Positions 42,532 to 51,950 of a DNA stretch of 64,000 nucleotides are shown here, piece by piece (positions within the stretch are counted from its first letter, which is position 1; each line of letters begins with the position of its first letter). This DNA is from DATCDE01 sp038252405 (GTDB lineage: Bacteria; Actinomycetota; Actinomycetes; Prado026): contig JBBSAJ010000004.1 of NCBI GenBank assembly GCA_038252405.1, positions 1 through 64,000 of the forward strand, read 5' to 3'. The notes below the pieces were generated by a model that was not told where the DNA came from, made no database searches, and saw only the letters and a program-made list of their open reading frames with translations. A program made the position numbers and the translations under genes.

Positions 42532-44463
42532 TCAGATCCTCACCAGCACGACGGCGACCACCACGATGGCAGCGCCCGCGAACATGGACAGCGCGTACGA
42601 GCGGACGAACCCGGTCTGGATCCGGCGGCTCCGCGCGGAGATCCCGCCGATCAGGGCGGCCAGGCCGTTCACGGCGCCGTCCACCACCCGGTTGTCGAAG
42701 AAGACCAGGAACCGGGTGAGGTACTGGCCGGGGTGCATGACCAGGGTCTCGTTGACGACGTCGCCGTAGAGGTCGCGGCGGGCCGCGACCGTGAGCGGTG
42801 ACACGTCGACCGGCGCGACCTCGGGGACGGGTCGGGTCGCGTACTGCTGGTAGGCCAGCCCGACCCCCAGCGCGACCACCGCCAAGGTGATGACCGTCAG
42901 CACGACGGGCGAGATCGGGTGGGCGACCACCGGCTCCGGGCCGAACACCGGCTCGAGGAACGTGACGAACCGGCCGCCGAGCATGAGCAGCGCACCGCTG
43001 ACGAGCGACATGAAGGCCAGCACGGCCATCGGGGCGGTCATCACCGTCGGCGACTCGTGCGGGTGCGTGTCCGGCGCCCACCGCTTCTCACCGAAGAAGG
43101 TCATGATCACCATGCGGGTCATGTAGAACGCGGTGATCCCGGCGCCGAGCAGGGCGATGAACCCGAAGGTCCAGCCCTGGACGCCGCCCTTGTCGAAGGC
43201 GGCCTCGATGATCTTGTCCTTGGTGAAGTACCCGGCGAACGGAGGGACGCCGATGATCGCCAGGTAGCCGAAGATGAAGGTCACGAACGTCACCGGCATC
43301 AGCTTGCGCAGCCCGCCGTACCGGCGCATGTCCACCTCGTCGTTCATGCCGTGCATGACCGATCCGGCGCCGAGGAACAGGTCGGCCTTGAAGAAGCCGT
43401 GCGTGAGGAGGTGGGCGATGCCGAACGCGTACCCGATCGGTCCCAGGCCCACGGCCAGGATCATGTAGCCGATCTGGCTCATCGTGGAGCCGGCGAGCGA
43501 CTTCTTGATGTCGTCCTTGGCCGCACCGACGATGGCACCGAAGAGCAGCGTGACCGCCCCGACGATGGCCACCGCGAGCTGCGCTCCGGCCGACAGGTCG
43601 AAGATGGCGTTCGAGCGGGCGATCAGGTAGACGCCCGCGGTCACCATGGTGGCCGCGTGGATCAGTGCCGACACCGGGGTGGGGCCAGCCATGGCGTCGC
43701 CGAGCCAGGCCTGCAACGGGACCTGCGCCGACTTGCCGCAGGCGGCAAGCAGCAGGAGCAGCCCCATGGCGGTCAGCACACCGTGCGAGGCCTGCGGTGC
43801 CGCCGCCGACACCGCGGCGATCGAAACGGTCCCGAACGTGGCGAACATGATCATGATGGCGATGGACAGGCCGACGTCGCCGACCCGGTTCATGACGAAC
43901 GCCTTGTTGGCCGCCGAGGCGAAGGCCGGGCGGAAGTTCCAGAAGCCGATGAGCAGGTACGACGCGAGACCGACGCCCTCCCAGCCCATGTAGAGCGTGA
44001 GGTAGCTGTTGGCCAGCACGAGCAGCAGCATCGAGGCCACGAACAGGTTCAGGTAGCCGAAGAACCGGCGGCGGGCCGGGTCGTGGGACATGTACCCGAT
44101 CGAGTAGATGTGGATCAGCGAGCCGACCCCGGTGATGAGCAGGGCGAAGGACACCGACAGCGGGTCGAGCAGCAGCCCCATGTCGACCCTGAACCCGCCC
44201 ACCGGGATCCAGGTGTAGACGGTCTGGTTGATGCTGCGGGAGCTGCTGTCTCGGCCGAGCATCGCGAAGAGCATGGCGCTGACGATCACGAAGGACGCGA
44301 CCGGCATGGCGGTGCCGAGCCAGTGTCCCCACCGGTCGGACCGGCGACCGGCCAGCAGCAGGATCGCGGCACCGAACAGCGGCAGGGCGACTACGAGCCA
44401 CAGCAGCGAGAAGACGCCGGACGCTGCGACCGGGCCGGCTTCGGCGAGCACGGCCGCGCTCAT
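42532..44463 (-). CDS. nuoL: NADH-quinone oxidoreductase subunit L
   Basis: NuoL is the largest antiporter-like subunit, at the end of the membrane arm, with the long lateral helix. The 643 aa show GWEGVGLASYLLIGFWNFRP, KSAQVPLQAWLGDAMAGPTP and HAATMVTAGVYLIARSN, all diagnostic. The C-terminal amphipathic and anchor helices are present. It precedes nuoM and follows nuoK by 61 nt, the largest gap within the operon. Confidence 0.96.
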   Translation of the reverse strand: MSAAVLAEAGPVAASGVFSLLWLVVALPLFGAAILLLAGRRSDRWGHWLGTAMPVASFVIVSAMLFAMLGRDSSSRSINQTVYTWIPVGGFRVDMGLLLDPLSVSFALLITGVGSLIHIYSIGYMSHDPARRRFFGYLNLFVASMLLLVLANSYLTLYMGWEGVGLASYLLIGFWNFRPAFASAANKAFVMNRVGDVGLSIAIMIMFATFGTVSIAAVSAAAPQASHGVLTAMGLLLLLAACGKSAQVPLQAWLGDAMAGPTPVSALIHAATMVTAGVYLIARSNAIFDLSAGAQLAVAIVGAVTLLFGAIVGAAKDDIKKSLAGSTMSQIGYMILAVGLGPIGYAFGIAHLLTHGFFKADLFLGAGSVMHGMNDEVDMRRYGGLRKLMPVTFVTFIFGYLAIIGVPPFAGYFTKDKIIEAAFDKGGVQGWTFGFIALLGAGITAFYMTRMVIMTFFGEKRWAPDTHPHESPTVMTAPMAVLAFMSLVSGALLMLGGRFVTFLEPVFGPEPVVAHPISPVVLTVITLAVVALGVGLAYQQYATRPVPEVAPVDVSPLTVAARRDLYGDVVNETLVMHPGQYLTRFLVFFDNRVVDGAVNGLAALIGGISARSRRIQTGFVRSYALSMFAGAAIVVVAVVLVRI

Positions 44464-44524
44464 GTGACGGTCCTCGGGTGCTGCACAGGGGTGCGGGACA
44501 CGATCATCCTCATCGTCGTCACGG

Positions 44525-44824
44525 TCAGTACTTCAACAGGCTTGCGTCGTCGATCGAAGCCGACCGCCGGGTCCGGAAGATGGACACGATGATGGCCAGC
44601 CCGATCACGACCTCGGCGGCAGCGACCACCATCACGAAGAAGGCCATGACCTGGCCGTCCAGGTTGCCGTTCATGCGCGCGAAGGTGACGAACGCCAGGT
44701 TGCTCGCGTTGAGCATCAGCTCCACGCTCATGAACACCACGATCGCGTTGCGGCGGACGAGCACCCCGGTGCCGCCGAGCGTGAACAGCAGCGCGGAGAC
44801 CACCAGGTAGTACGTCGGGCTCAT
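44525..44824 (-). CDS. nuoK: NADH-quinone oxidoreductase subunit K
   Basis: A 99-aa, three-helix membrane subunit at the base of the membrane arm. The conserved glutamates lie in FMSVELMLNASNLAF and MVVAAAEVVIGLAIIVSIF and belong to the proton path. ATG overlaps the nuoJ stop (ATGA). Confidence 0.96.
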   Translation of the reverse strand: MSPTYYLVVSALLFTLGGTGVLVRRNAIVVFMSVELMLNASNLAFVTFARMNGNLDGQVMAFFVMVVAAAEVVIGLAIIVSIFRTRRSASIDDASLLKY

Positions 44825-45597
44825 GCGTCGCCTCCCTCGAGCTCGTCATGTCCGGTCTTGAGCTCGGTCGGCGTCTGCTGGCGCACACCGCGCTGGCCGA
44901 GCGGGACCGGGATGGACGACTCGGCCGGCGTGCCGTCGGGCAGCAGGGCCGGGGTGTCGACCGAGTTGTGACGTGCGTAGACGCCGGGGACGGGCAGCGG
45001 GGTGCGCTGCTCCCCGTGGAACCGCTGGATCGCCAGCTCGCGCTGGGTGAGCCGGCGGACGACGCGCTCCCGGTGCGCCAGGATCATCGCGCCGAGCGCC
45101 GCGGTGATCAGCAGCGCCGAGGTGACCTCGAACGCCCACAGGTAGCGGGTGAAGATCAGCTCGGCGATGCCCTGGACGTTGCCGCCTTGGGCCGAGTTCG
45201 CGAGGTCGATGCCTGCGACCGGCTCGACCACGGCGCGGCCGATGCCGGCGATGAGCAGGACGCCGAAGCCCAGGCCCACGACGATGGCCGCGATCCGCTG
45301 ACCGCGCAGCGTCTCGACGAGGGAGTCGGACGCGTCCACGCCGACCAGCATGAGCACGAACAGGAACAGCATCATGACAGCGCCGGTGTACACGACCACC
45401 TGGACGACGCCCAGGAACACCGCGCCCTGCAGGATGTAGAGAAAGGCCAGACTGATCATGGTCATGGCCAGCCACAGCGCGCTGTGCACGGCCTTGCGGC
45501 TGAGCAGCATCATGATGGCGCCGAGCACGGCCAGCGGGCCGAAGGTCCAGAAACCGACCGCCTCGCCGCCGGACACCGCCAGCACCGCGCTGCTCAC
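44821..45597 (-). CDS. nuoJ: NADH-quinone oxidoreductase subunit J
   Basis: A five-helix membrane subunit of the proximal pump. The 258-aa product starts at GTG 45597 (MSSAVLAVSGGEAVGFW), overlapping the nuoI stop; helix 3 contains VVQVVVYTGAVMMLFLFVLM. A hydrophilic tail of about 80 residues after the last helix is longer than in E. coli (184 aa total) but common in actinobacteria. Confidence 0.95.
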   Translation of the reverse strand: MSSAVLAVSGGEAVGFWTFGPLAVLGAIMMLLSRKAVHSALWLAMTMISLAFLYILQGAVFLGVVQVVVYTGAVMMLFLFVLMLVGVDASDSLVETLRGQRIAAIVVGLGFGVLLIAGIGRAVVEPVAGIDLANSAQGGNVQGIAELIFTRYLWAFEVTSALLITAALGAMILAHRERVVRRLTQRELAIQRFHGEQRTPLPVPGVYARHNSVDTPALLPDGTPAESSIPVPLGQRGVRQQTPTELKTGHDELEGGDA

Positions 45598-46190
45598 TGC
45601 TCGTCCCCGTCCGTCAGGTCGGCCCCCACGGCGGCCTCCTCGGTCCCGTGGTGCCGCGCGACCCAGGCCTCCTGGCCGGGCGTCGCCTGGGTCACCTGGC
45701 CCCGGTAGTAGTGCTTCTCGTTGGTGCCCTCGACCATCGGGTGCGGGGGCGCCAGCATCCCCGGGAGCATCGGGGCCAGCAGGTCCTGCTTCTCGTAGAT
45801 GAGGCTGGCCCGGGTGTGGTCGGCGAGCTCGAACTCGTTGGTCATGGTGAGCGCCCGGGTCGGGCAGGCCTCGATGCACAGCCCGCAGAAGATGCAGCGC
45901 GTGTAGTTGATCTGGTAGACGCGGCCGTACCGCTCACCGGGGCTGAACCGCTCGTCCTCGCTGTTCGACGCACCCTCGACGTAGATCGCGTCCGCCGGGC
46001 AGGCCCAGGCGCACAGCTCGCAGCCGATGCACTTCTCCAGCCCGTCCGGGTGCCGGTTCAGCTGGTGCCGACCGTGGAACCGGGGGGCGGTCGTCTTGTG
46101 CTCCTCCGGATACTGCTCGGTGACGACCTTCTTGAACATGGTCTGGAAGGTCACCCCGAAGCCGCGGCCCGGAATCTTGACGTCAGCCAC
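45594..46190 (-). CDS. nuoI: NADH-quinone oxidoreductase subunit I
   Basis: NuoI carries clusters N6a and N6b between NuoG and NuoB. The 198-aa product has C54, C57, C60, C64 (CIGCELCAWACP) and C99, C102, C105, C109 (CIFCGLCIEACP). GTG 46190 has GAGGAG 7 nt upstream and overlaps nuoH by 8 nt. The C-terminal 60 residues form an extension. Confidence 0.96.
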   Translation of the reverse strand: MADVKIPGRGFGVTFQTMFKKVVTEQYPEEHKTTAPRFHGRHQLNRHPDGLEKCIGCELCAWACPADAIYVEGASNSEDERFSPGERYGRVYQINYTRCIFCGLCIEACPTRALTMTNEFELADHTRASLIYEKQDLLAPMLPGMLAPPHPMVEGTNEKHYYRGQVTQATPGQEAWVARHHGTEEAAVGADLTDGDEQ

Positions 46191-47523
46191 CGAAAGGCTC
46201 CTCGTCTTCAGCGTCGGTCTCGTCGTCCTCGCTGACCGCGCCCGCAGGCACGACGGCGGCGGCTCGGATCGTCGCCGCGGACAGCGGCGGCACCGGGAAC
46301 CCACCCGCGAACGGGTCGAACTCCCTCGGCGGGGCCTTGGGTCGGGCGGCGGCGCGCTTGATGGCCTGCCCCTCGGCGATGTACCAGGCCAGCAGGACCA
46401 CCGCGGCGACCACCCCGATGCCGATGACCAGCCGGGTGAGGTCCACCCCCTGGGTCCGCACCACGCGCACGGCCGCGACCGCGACGATCCAGCCCAGCGA
46501 GACCGGGATGAGGACCTTCCAGCCGAGCTTCATGAACTGGTCGTAGCGCAGCCGGGGCAGCGTGCCACGCAGCCACACGAACACGAAGACGAAGGCGAGC
46601 ACCTTGCCGAAGAACCAGATCAGCGGCACCCAGCCCTCGTTCGCCCCGCTCCACAGCGAGATCGGCCACGGCGCCCGCCAGCCGCCCAGGAACAGCGTGG
46701 TGGCCAGCGCCGAGACGGTGGCCAGGTTGACGTACTCGGCGAGGAAGAACAGCGCGAACTTCAGCGACGAGTACTCGGTGTGGAAGCCGCCGACCAGCTC
46801 GCCCTCGGCCTCCGGCAGGTCGAAGGGGGCCCGGTTGGTCTCGCCGACCATGGCGATCACGTAGATGGCGAAGGACAGCGGCACCACGAGGATGAACCAG
46901 CGGGGCTGTTGCGCCGCGACGATGCTCGAGGTGGACATCGAGCCGGACACCAGGAAGACCGCGACGAAGGACAGTCCCATCGCGATCTCGTAGCTGATCA
47001 TCTGGGCGGTGCTGCGCAGACTGCCCAGCAGCGGGTAGGTGGAGCCGGACGACCAGCCGGCGAGCACGATGCCGTAGATCCCCACCGAGGCGACGGCCAG
47101 GACGTACAGCACGCCGACCGGGAAGTCGGTCAGCTGCAGCGGCGTCTGGTGGCCGAAGATCGAGACCACTGGACCGAAGGGAATCACCGCCCAGGCCAGG
47201 AAGGCCGGGATGGTGGCCAGGATCGGGGCCAGGAAGTAGACGGCCCGGTCGGCGGCCCTGGGGAGGATGTCCTCCTTCAGGGCCAGCTTCACGCCGTCGG
47301 CGAGGCCCTGGATCAGGCCGAACGGCCCGGTCCGGTTCGGGCCGAGGCGGTGCTGCATGCGACCCACGACCCGGCGCTCGAACCAGATGTTGAACAGGGT
47401 GAGCAGCACCAGGACCAGGAAGACACCGACGGCCTTGAGCAGGATGAGCCACCAGGGGTCGGTGCCGAACATCCCGAGGTTGTCCTCGGTCGTCACGACC
47501 GCGCCGAGCAGTCCGGTGGTCAC
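46183..47523 (-). CDS. nuoH: NADH-quinone oxidoreductase subunit H
   Basis: NuoH forms the quinone chamber together with NuoB and NuoD. The 446-aa protein has eight or more membrane helices; FERRVVGRMQHRLGPNRTGP and MVGETNRAPFDLPEAEGELV hold the conserved charged loops. A hydrophilic C-terminal tail of about 55 residues (PKAPPREFDPFAGGFPVPPL) is unlike E. coli. The GTG overlaps the nuoG stop (GTGA). Confidence 0.96.
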   Translation of the reverse strand: MTTGLLGAVVTTEDNLGMFGTDPWWLILLKAVGVFLVLVLLTLFNIWFERRVVGRMQHRLGPNRTGPFGLIQGLADGVKLALKEDILPRAADRAVYFLAPILATIPAFLAWAVIPFGPVVSIFGHQTPLQLTDFPVGVLYVLAVASVGIYGIVLAGWSSGSTYPLLGSLRSTAQMISYEIAMGLSFVAVFLVSGSMSTSSIVAAQQPRWFILVVPLSFAIYVIAMVGETNRAPFDLPEAEGELVGGFHTEYSSLKFALFFLAEYVNLATVSALATTLFLGGWRAPWPISLWSGANEGWVPLIWFFGKVLAFVFVFVWLRGTLPRLRYDQFMKLGWKVLIPVSLGWIVAVAAVRVVRTQGVDLTRLVIGIGVVAAVVLLAWYIAEGQAIKRAAARPKAPPREFDPFAGGFPVPPLSAATIRAAAVVPAGAVSEDDETDAEDEEPFGG

Positions 47524-49979
47524 GTGGCGCCCCCTGCACTCAGTCCGACGATGGCCCCGTAGCCGACCCGCAGGTCGCGGTGCACGGCCGAGCCCACGGA
47601 GTTGCCCGGCAGCCAGACCACGGCGTCCGGCATCTCGGAGACCTCGACCGGCAGCTCGACCGACCCGTGCTCGGTGCTCACCCGCAGGGAGCCCCCGGCG
47701 GCGACGCCGACGGCTCCCGCCGTCGCCGCTGAAACCCGGGCCACCGACGGGTGCGCGGTCCCGGCCAGGTGCGGCTCGCCGTCCTGCCCGCGACCCGCGT
47801 CGAGGAGCAGCCGCCAGGTGGCCAGCACAGCCGATCCGGGTCCAGGCTCGGGCGGAGCCGAGGCCGGGACGTCGGGGGCGGTGACCCGCGCGCCCTCCCA
47901 CGGCTCGAACTCGGCGAGCTCTCGGCGCACCGCGTCAACGGTGTCCAGGCCCAGCCGGACGTCGAGCTCGGCGGCCAGCATCGAGAGCACCCGGCTGTCC
48001 GGCATGGCCAACGAGCCGTGCAGGACCTGGTCGAAGGCGCGGCCGCGGCCCTCCCAGCTGACGAACGTCCCGGCCTTCTCGGCCGGCGGCGCCACGGGCA
48101 GCACGACGTCGGCGCGCTCGGTGACCGCGCTGTCGCGGACCTCGAGGCTCACCAGGAAGCCGACCGAGTCGAGCGCGGCGAGGGCGCCGACCGGGTCGGG
48201 CAGGTCGCCGACCTCCACCCCGGCGACGACGAGGGCCGCCAGCTCACCAGCGGCGGCCGCCGCGAGCATCGCGGAGGTGTCCCGGCCGGGGCCCTCGGGC
48301 AGCTGCCCGACGCCCCAGACGGCTGCCGCGTCGACCCGGGCCGCTGCGTCGGCGACCGGGCGCCCCCCCGGCAGCAGCACGGGCAGCGCACCACCCTCGA
48401 CCGCGCCCCGCTCGCCCGCTCGCCGCGGCACCCAGCCGAGCTTGGCGCCGGTGGCCGCAGCCAGTCGGCCCGCGGCGGACAGCGCCCCGGCGACTCCGGC
48501 CAGCCGCTCGCCCACGAGGAGCACCGCACCGGGCTCGCGCAGCAGCCGGGCCGCGTCCGCGGCCGGCCCCTCGGCGGCCGACGACCCGGCCAGTGCGTCC
48601 AGCGCGCGCGCCTCCGCCCCGGGGACGGTCGGGATCAGCCGGCCGAACACCCGCGCGAGACCCGGGCTGGCGAAGGGCGCCACCGCGATGACCGGAAGGC
48701 CGTGCCTCCGGGCCGCCTTGCGCAGCCGTAGGTAGACGATCGGCGACTCCTCCTCCGGCTCGAAGCCGACGAGGACGACGACGGGCGCGGCCTCCAGGTC
48801 GCCGTAGGTCGGCACCGACGCGGAACCCACGCCGCGGCCGGCCACCTGGGCGGCCAGGAAGTCGGCCTCCTCCGCGGAATGGGTCCGGGCCCGGAAGTCC
48901 ACGTCGTTGGTGCCCAGGGCGACCCGGGCGAACTTGGCGTAGGCGTAGGCGTCCTCGGCCGTGAGCCGGCCGCCGGCCAGCACTCCGACCCCCGCCGCCT
49001 CGCGGGCCGCGGCCAGGCCGCGCGCCGCGGTGTCCAGCGCCTCGGGCCAGGACGCGGGCGCCAGCACACCGTCGGTCCCCCGGACGAGCGGGGTGGCCAG
49101 CCGGTCCGGCTGGGTGCTCGAGTGGAACGCCCAGCGACCCTTGTCGCAGTTCCACTCCTCGTTCACGGCGGGGTCGTCGCCGGCCATCCGGCGCAGCACG
49201 GTGTTGCGGCGGTAGTCGGTGCGCAGGGCGCAGCCCGACGCGCAGTGCTCGCACGCCGTGGCGGTGGACACCAGGTCGAACGGCCGCGAGCGGAACCGGT
49301 ACGCCGTCCCGGTGAGCGCACCCACCGGGCAGATCTGCACCGCGTTGCCGGAGAAGTAGGAGTTGAACGGCTGCCGCGCGTAGATGCCGACCTGCTGGTC
49401 GGTGCCGCGCTCGACCAGCTCGATGAACGGGTCACCGGCGATCTGTGCGGCGAACCGGGTGCACCGGGCACAGGAGATGCAGCGCTCGCGGTCCAGCAGC
49501 ACCTGGCTGGACAGTGGGATCGGCTTGGGGAAGGTGCGCTTGGTGCCGTCGAAGCGGGACTCGCTACGGCCGTTGGACATGGCCTGGTTCTGCAGGGGGC
49601 ACTCGCCGCCCTTGTCGCAGACCGGGCAGTCCAGCGGGTGGTTGATCAGCAGCATCTCCATGACGCCGTGCTGCGCCTTGTCGGCGACCGGCGAGGTGAG
49701 CTGAGTGCGCACGACCATGCCGTCCGCGACCGTCGTCGTGCACGACGCCGCGGGCTTGCCCTGGCCCTGCACCTCGACCAGGCACTGGCGGCAGGCGCCG
49801 ACCGGGTCGAGCAGCGGGTGGTCGCAGAAGCGCGGGACGGCGATGCCCAGCTCCTCGGCGGCCCGGATGATCAGGGTGCCCTTGGGCACGCTGGTCTCGA
49901 TCCCGTCGATGGTCAGGCTGACCAGGTCGGTCCGCTGCTCCACGGCGCCGCTGCCGGAGGTTCCGGTGGTCACGGTCAT
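47520..49979 (-). CDS. nuoG: NADH-quinone oxidoreductase subunit G
   Basis: NuoG is the large Fe-S subunit, 819 aa. Ligands seen: [2Fe-2S] N1b C52, C63, C66, C80; N5 H114, C118, C121, C127; N4 C167, C170, C173, C217; and an N7-type site C243, C246, C250, C278. The rest is a molybdopterin-oxidoreductase-like domain, rich in Ala and low in conservation. ATG 49979 overlaps the nuoF stop by one base. The extra N7 cluster is found only in some bacteria. Confidence 0.95.
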   Translation of the reverse strand: MTVTTGTSGSGAVEQRTDLVSLTIDGIETSVPKGTLIIRAAEELGIAVPRFCDHPLLDPVGACRQCLVEVQGQGKPAASCTTTVADGMVVRTQLTSPVADKAQHGVMEMLLINHPLDCPVCDKGGECPLQNQAMSNGRSESRFDGTKRTFPKPIPLSSQVLLDRERCISCARCTRFAAQIAGDPFIELVERGTDQQVGIYARQPFNSYFSGNAVQICPVGALTGTAYRFRSRPFDLVSTATACEHCASGCALRTDYRRNTVLRRMAGDDPAVNEEWNCDKGRWAFHSSTQPDRLATPLVRGTDGVLAPASWPEALDTAARGLAAAREAAGVGVLAGGRLTAEDAYAYAKFARVALGTNDVDFRARTHSAEEADFLAAQVAGRGVGSASVPTYGDLEAAPVVVLVGFEPEEESPIVYLRLRKAARRHGLPVIAVAPFASPGLARVFGRLIPTVPGAEARALDALAGSSAAEGPAADAARLLREPGAVLLVGERLAGVAGALSAAGRLAAATGAKLGWVPRRAGERGAVEGGALPVLLPGGRPVADAAARVDAAAVWGVGQLPEGPGRDTSAMLAAAAAGELAALVVAGVEVGDLPDPVGALAALDSVGFLVSLEVRDSAVTERADVVLPVAPPAEKAGTFVSWEGRGRAFDQVLHGSLAMPDSRVLSMLAAELDVRLGLDTVDAVRRELAEFEPWEGARVTAPDVPASAPPEPGPGSAVLATWRLLLDAGRGQDGEPHLAGTAHPSVARVSAATAGAVGVAAGGSLRVSTEHGSVELPVEVSEMPDAVVWLPGNSVGSAVHRDLRVGYGAIVGLSAGGAT

Positions 49980-51280
49980 CAGGCGTGCGCTCCCGCAAAG
50001 ACGGTGGAGGCCACCGGGTCGAACGGACATCCGCCCTGCTCGAGGTGCGCGATGTACTCGTCCCGGAAGTACTGGATGGAGGACGTGACCGGGCTGGTCG
50101 CGCCGTCGCCGAGCGCGCAGAACGCACGCCCGAGGATGTTGTCGGACAGGTCGAGCAGCTTGTCGAGGTCCTCGGGGCTGCCCTCCCCGCGCTCGAGCCG
50201 GTCCAGGATCTGCACCAGCCAGTAGGTGCCCTCGCGGCAGGGCGTGCACTTGCCGCAGGACTCGTGCTTGTAGAACTCGCTCCAGCGCAGCACCGCCCGC
50301 ACCACACAGGTGGTCTCGTCGAAGATCTGCAGCGCCTTGGTGCCGAGCATGGACTTGACCGCGGCGACGCCTTCGTAGTCGAGCGGCACGTCGAGGTGAT
50401 CGGCCGTGAGCAGCGGGGTGGACGAGCCGCCCGGCGTCCAGAACTTCAGCTCGTGGCCCTCCCGGACCCCGCCGGCGAGCTCGAGCAGCTCGCGCAGGGT
50501 GACCCCCAGCGGGGCCTCGTACTGGCCGGGCCGGGTCACGTGCCCGGACAGCGAGTACAGGGTGAAGCCCGGCGACTTCTCGGACCCGAAGGAACGGAAC
50601 CAGTCCACGCCCCCGCGCACGATGGCCGGGACGGAGGCGATCGACTCGACGTTGTTCACCACGGTCGGCGACGCGTACAGCCCGGCGATCGCCGGGAACG
50701 GCGGCCGCAGCCGGGGCTGCCCGCGCCGGCCCTCGAGGGAGTCCAGCAGCGCGGTCTCCTCGCCGCAGATGTAGGCGCCGGCACCCGCGTGCACGGTGAC
50801 GTCGAGGTCGAACCCGGAGCCGAGGATGTTCGAGCCGATCAGCCCGGCGGCCGTCGCGTCGGCGACCGCCTGCTGCACCCGCCGGATCACGTGCAGCACC
50901 TCCCCGCGCACGTAGATGAACGCGTGGTGCGCCCGGATCGCGTACGCGGCGATGACGACGCCCTCGACCAGCTGGTGCGGGTCGGCCATGAGCAGCGGGA
51001 TGTCCTTGCAGGTGCCCGGCTCGGACTCGTCGGCGTTGACCACCAGGTAGTGGGGCTTGCCGTCACCCTGCGGGATGAAGCCCCACTTCATGCCGGTCGG
51101 GAAGCCCGCGCCGCCACGGCCGCGCAGGCCGGAGTCCTTGATCAGAGCGATGACGTCGTCAGGGGGCATCGCGAGGGCCTTGGACAAGGCGGCGTACCCC
51201 TCGCGCGCGCGGTAGCTGTCCAGCGTCCAGGAGCGGTCGGCGTCCCAGTGCGCGGACAGCACCGGCGTGAGCGTGGCCAC
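49979..51280 (-). CDS. nuoF: NADH-quinone oxidoreductase subunit F
   Basis: NuoF oxidises NADH with FMN and passes electrons to cluster N3. The 433-aa product has the FMN/NADH loop GLRGRGGAGFPTG (51-63), NADESEPGTCKD (82-93) and N3 ligands C342, C345, C348 (SCGKCTPCREG) and C388. The start is GTG 51280, one base beyond the nuoE stop codon. Confidence 0.96.
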   Translation of the reverse strand: MATLTPVLSAHWDADRSWTLDSYRAREGYAALSKALAMPPDDVIALIKDSGLRGRGGAGFPTGMKWGFIPQGDGKPHYLVVNADESEPGTCKDIPLLMADPHQLVEGVVIAAYAIRAHHAFIYVRGEVLHVIRRVQQAVADATAAGLIGSNILGSGFDLDVTVHAGAGAYICGEETALLDSLEGRRGQPRLRPPFPAIAGLYASPTVVNNVESIASVPAIVRGGVDWFRSFGSEKSPGFTLYSLSGHVTRPGQYEAPLGVTLRELLELAGGVREGHELKFWTPGGSSTPLLTADHLDVPLDYEGVAAVKSMLGTKALQIFDETTCVVRAVLRWSEFYKHESCGKCTPCREGTYWLVQILDRLERGEGSPEDLDKLLDLSDNILGRAFCALGDGATSPVTSSIQYFRDEYIAHLEQGGCPFDPVASTVFAGAHA

Positions 51281-51281
51281 G

Positions 51282-51947
51282 TCAGGACTCCTTCGGGGTC
51301 TCGGCGCCGGCCTCAGGCGCCACGTGACCGAGCTCTCGAGCCACCGCCAGCCCGGCCAGGGTCGCCGGCCCGGCCGAGGGGCCCTCGTCGGCGAGCCCGT
51401 CGGGGAAGCCCGCGAGCACCCGTTCGGCTTCGGTGAACGTGACCACCTGCGGACCACGGGTGGACCGGACCTCGGCGCCGGACCGGAGTCGGTCGACGAC
51501 GTCGATCGCGCTGTCCACCGTCTGGTTGTCGAAGAACTCCCAGTTGACCATCATCACGGGGGCGTAGTCGCAGGCCGCGTTGCACTCGACGTGCTCGAGG
51601 GTGATCGCGCCGTCCGCCGTGGTCTCGTCGTTGCCGACCCCGAGGTGGTCCTTCAACGCCCCGAAGATCGCGTCGCCGCCCATGATCGCGCACAGCGTGT
51701 TCGTGCAGACGCCCACGTGGTAGTCGCCGACCGGGTGCCGCTTGTACATCGTGTAGAAGGTCGCCACGGCGCTCACCTCGGCCGTGGTGAGGTCGAGCAG
51801 CTCGGCGCACAGCTCGATGCCCTCGGGGGTGACGTACCCGTCCTCGGCCTGCACGAGGTGCAGCATCGGCAGCAGCGCGGAGCGCGGCTTCGGGTAGCGC
51901 GCCATGATCGCGCGCATCTCTTCGCGCGTGGTGTCGGTCAGTGCCAT
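51282..51947 (-). CDS. nuoE: NADH-quinone oxidoreductase subunit E
   Basis: NuoE holds the off-path [2Fe-2S] cluster N1a. The 221-aa thioredoxin-fold protein has ligands C81, C86 (VCTNTLCAIMGG) and C122, C126 (CNAACDYAPV). ATG 51947; the nuoD stop is 3 nt upstream of it. Confidence 0.95.
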   Translation of the reverse strand: MALTDTTREEMRAIMARYPKPRSALLPMLHLVQAEDGYVTPEGIELCAELLDLTTAEVSAVATFYTMYKRHPVGDYHVGVCTNTLCAIMGGDAIFGALKDHLGVGNDETTADGAITLEHVECNAACDYAPVMMVNWEFFDNQTVDSAIDVVDRLRSGAEVRSTRGPQVVTFTEAERVLAGFPDGLADEGPSAGPATLAGLAVARELGHVAPEAGAETPKES

Positions 51948-51950
51948 GGG

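Noticed and set aside
42532..42801. Small plus-strand frames opposite the nuoL 3' end
   Set aside because: No RBS and no conserved features; antisense to a clear gene.
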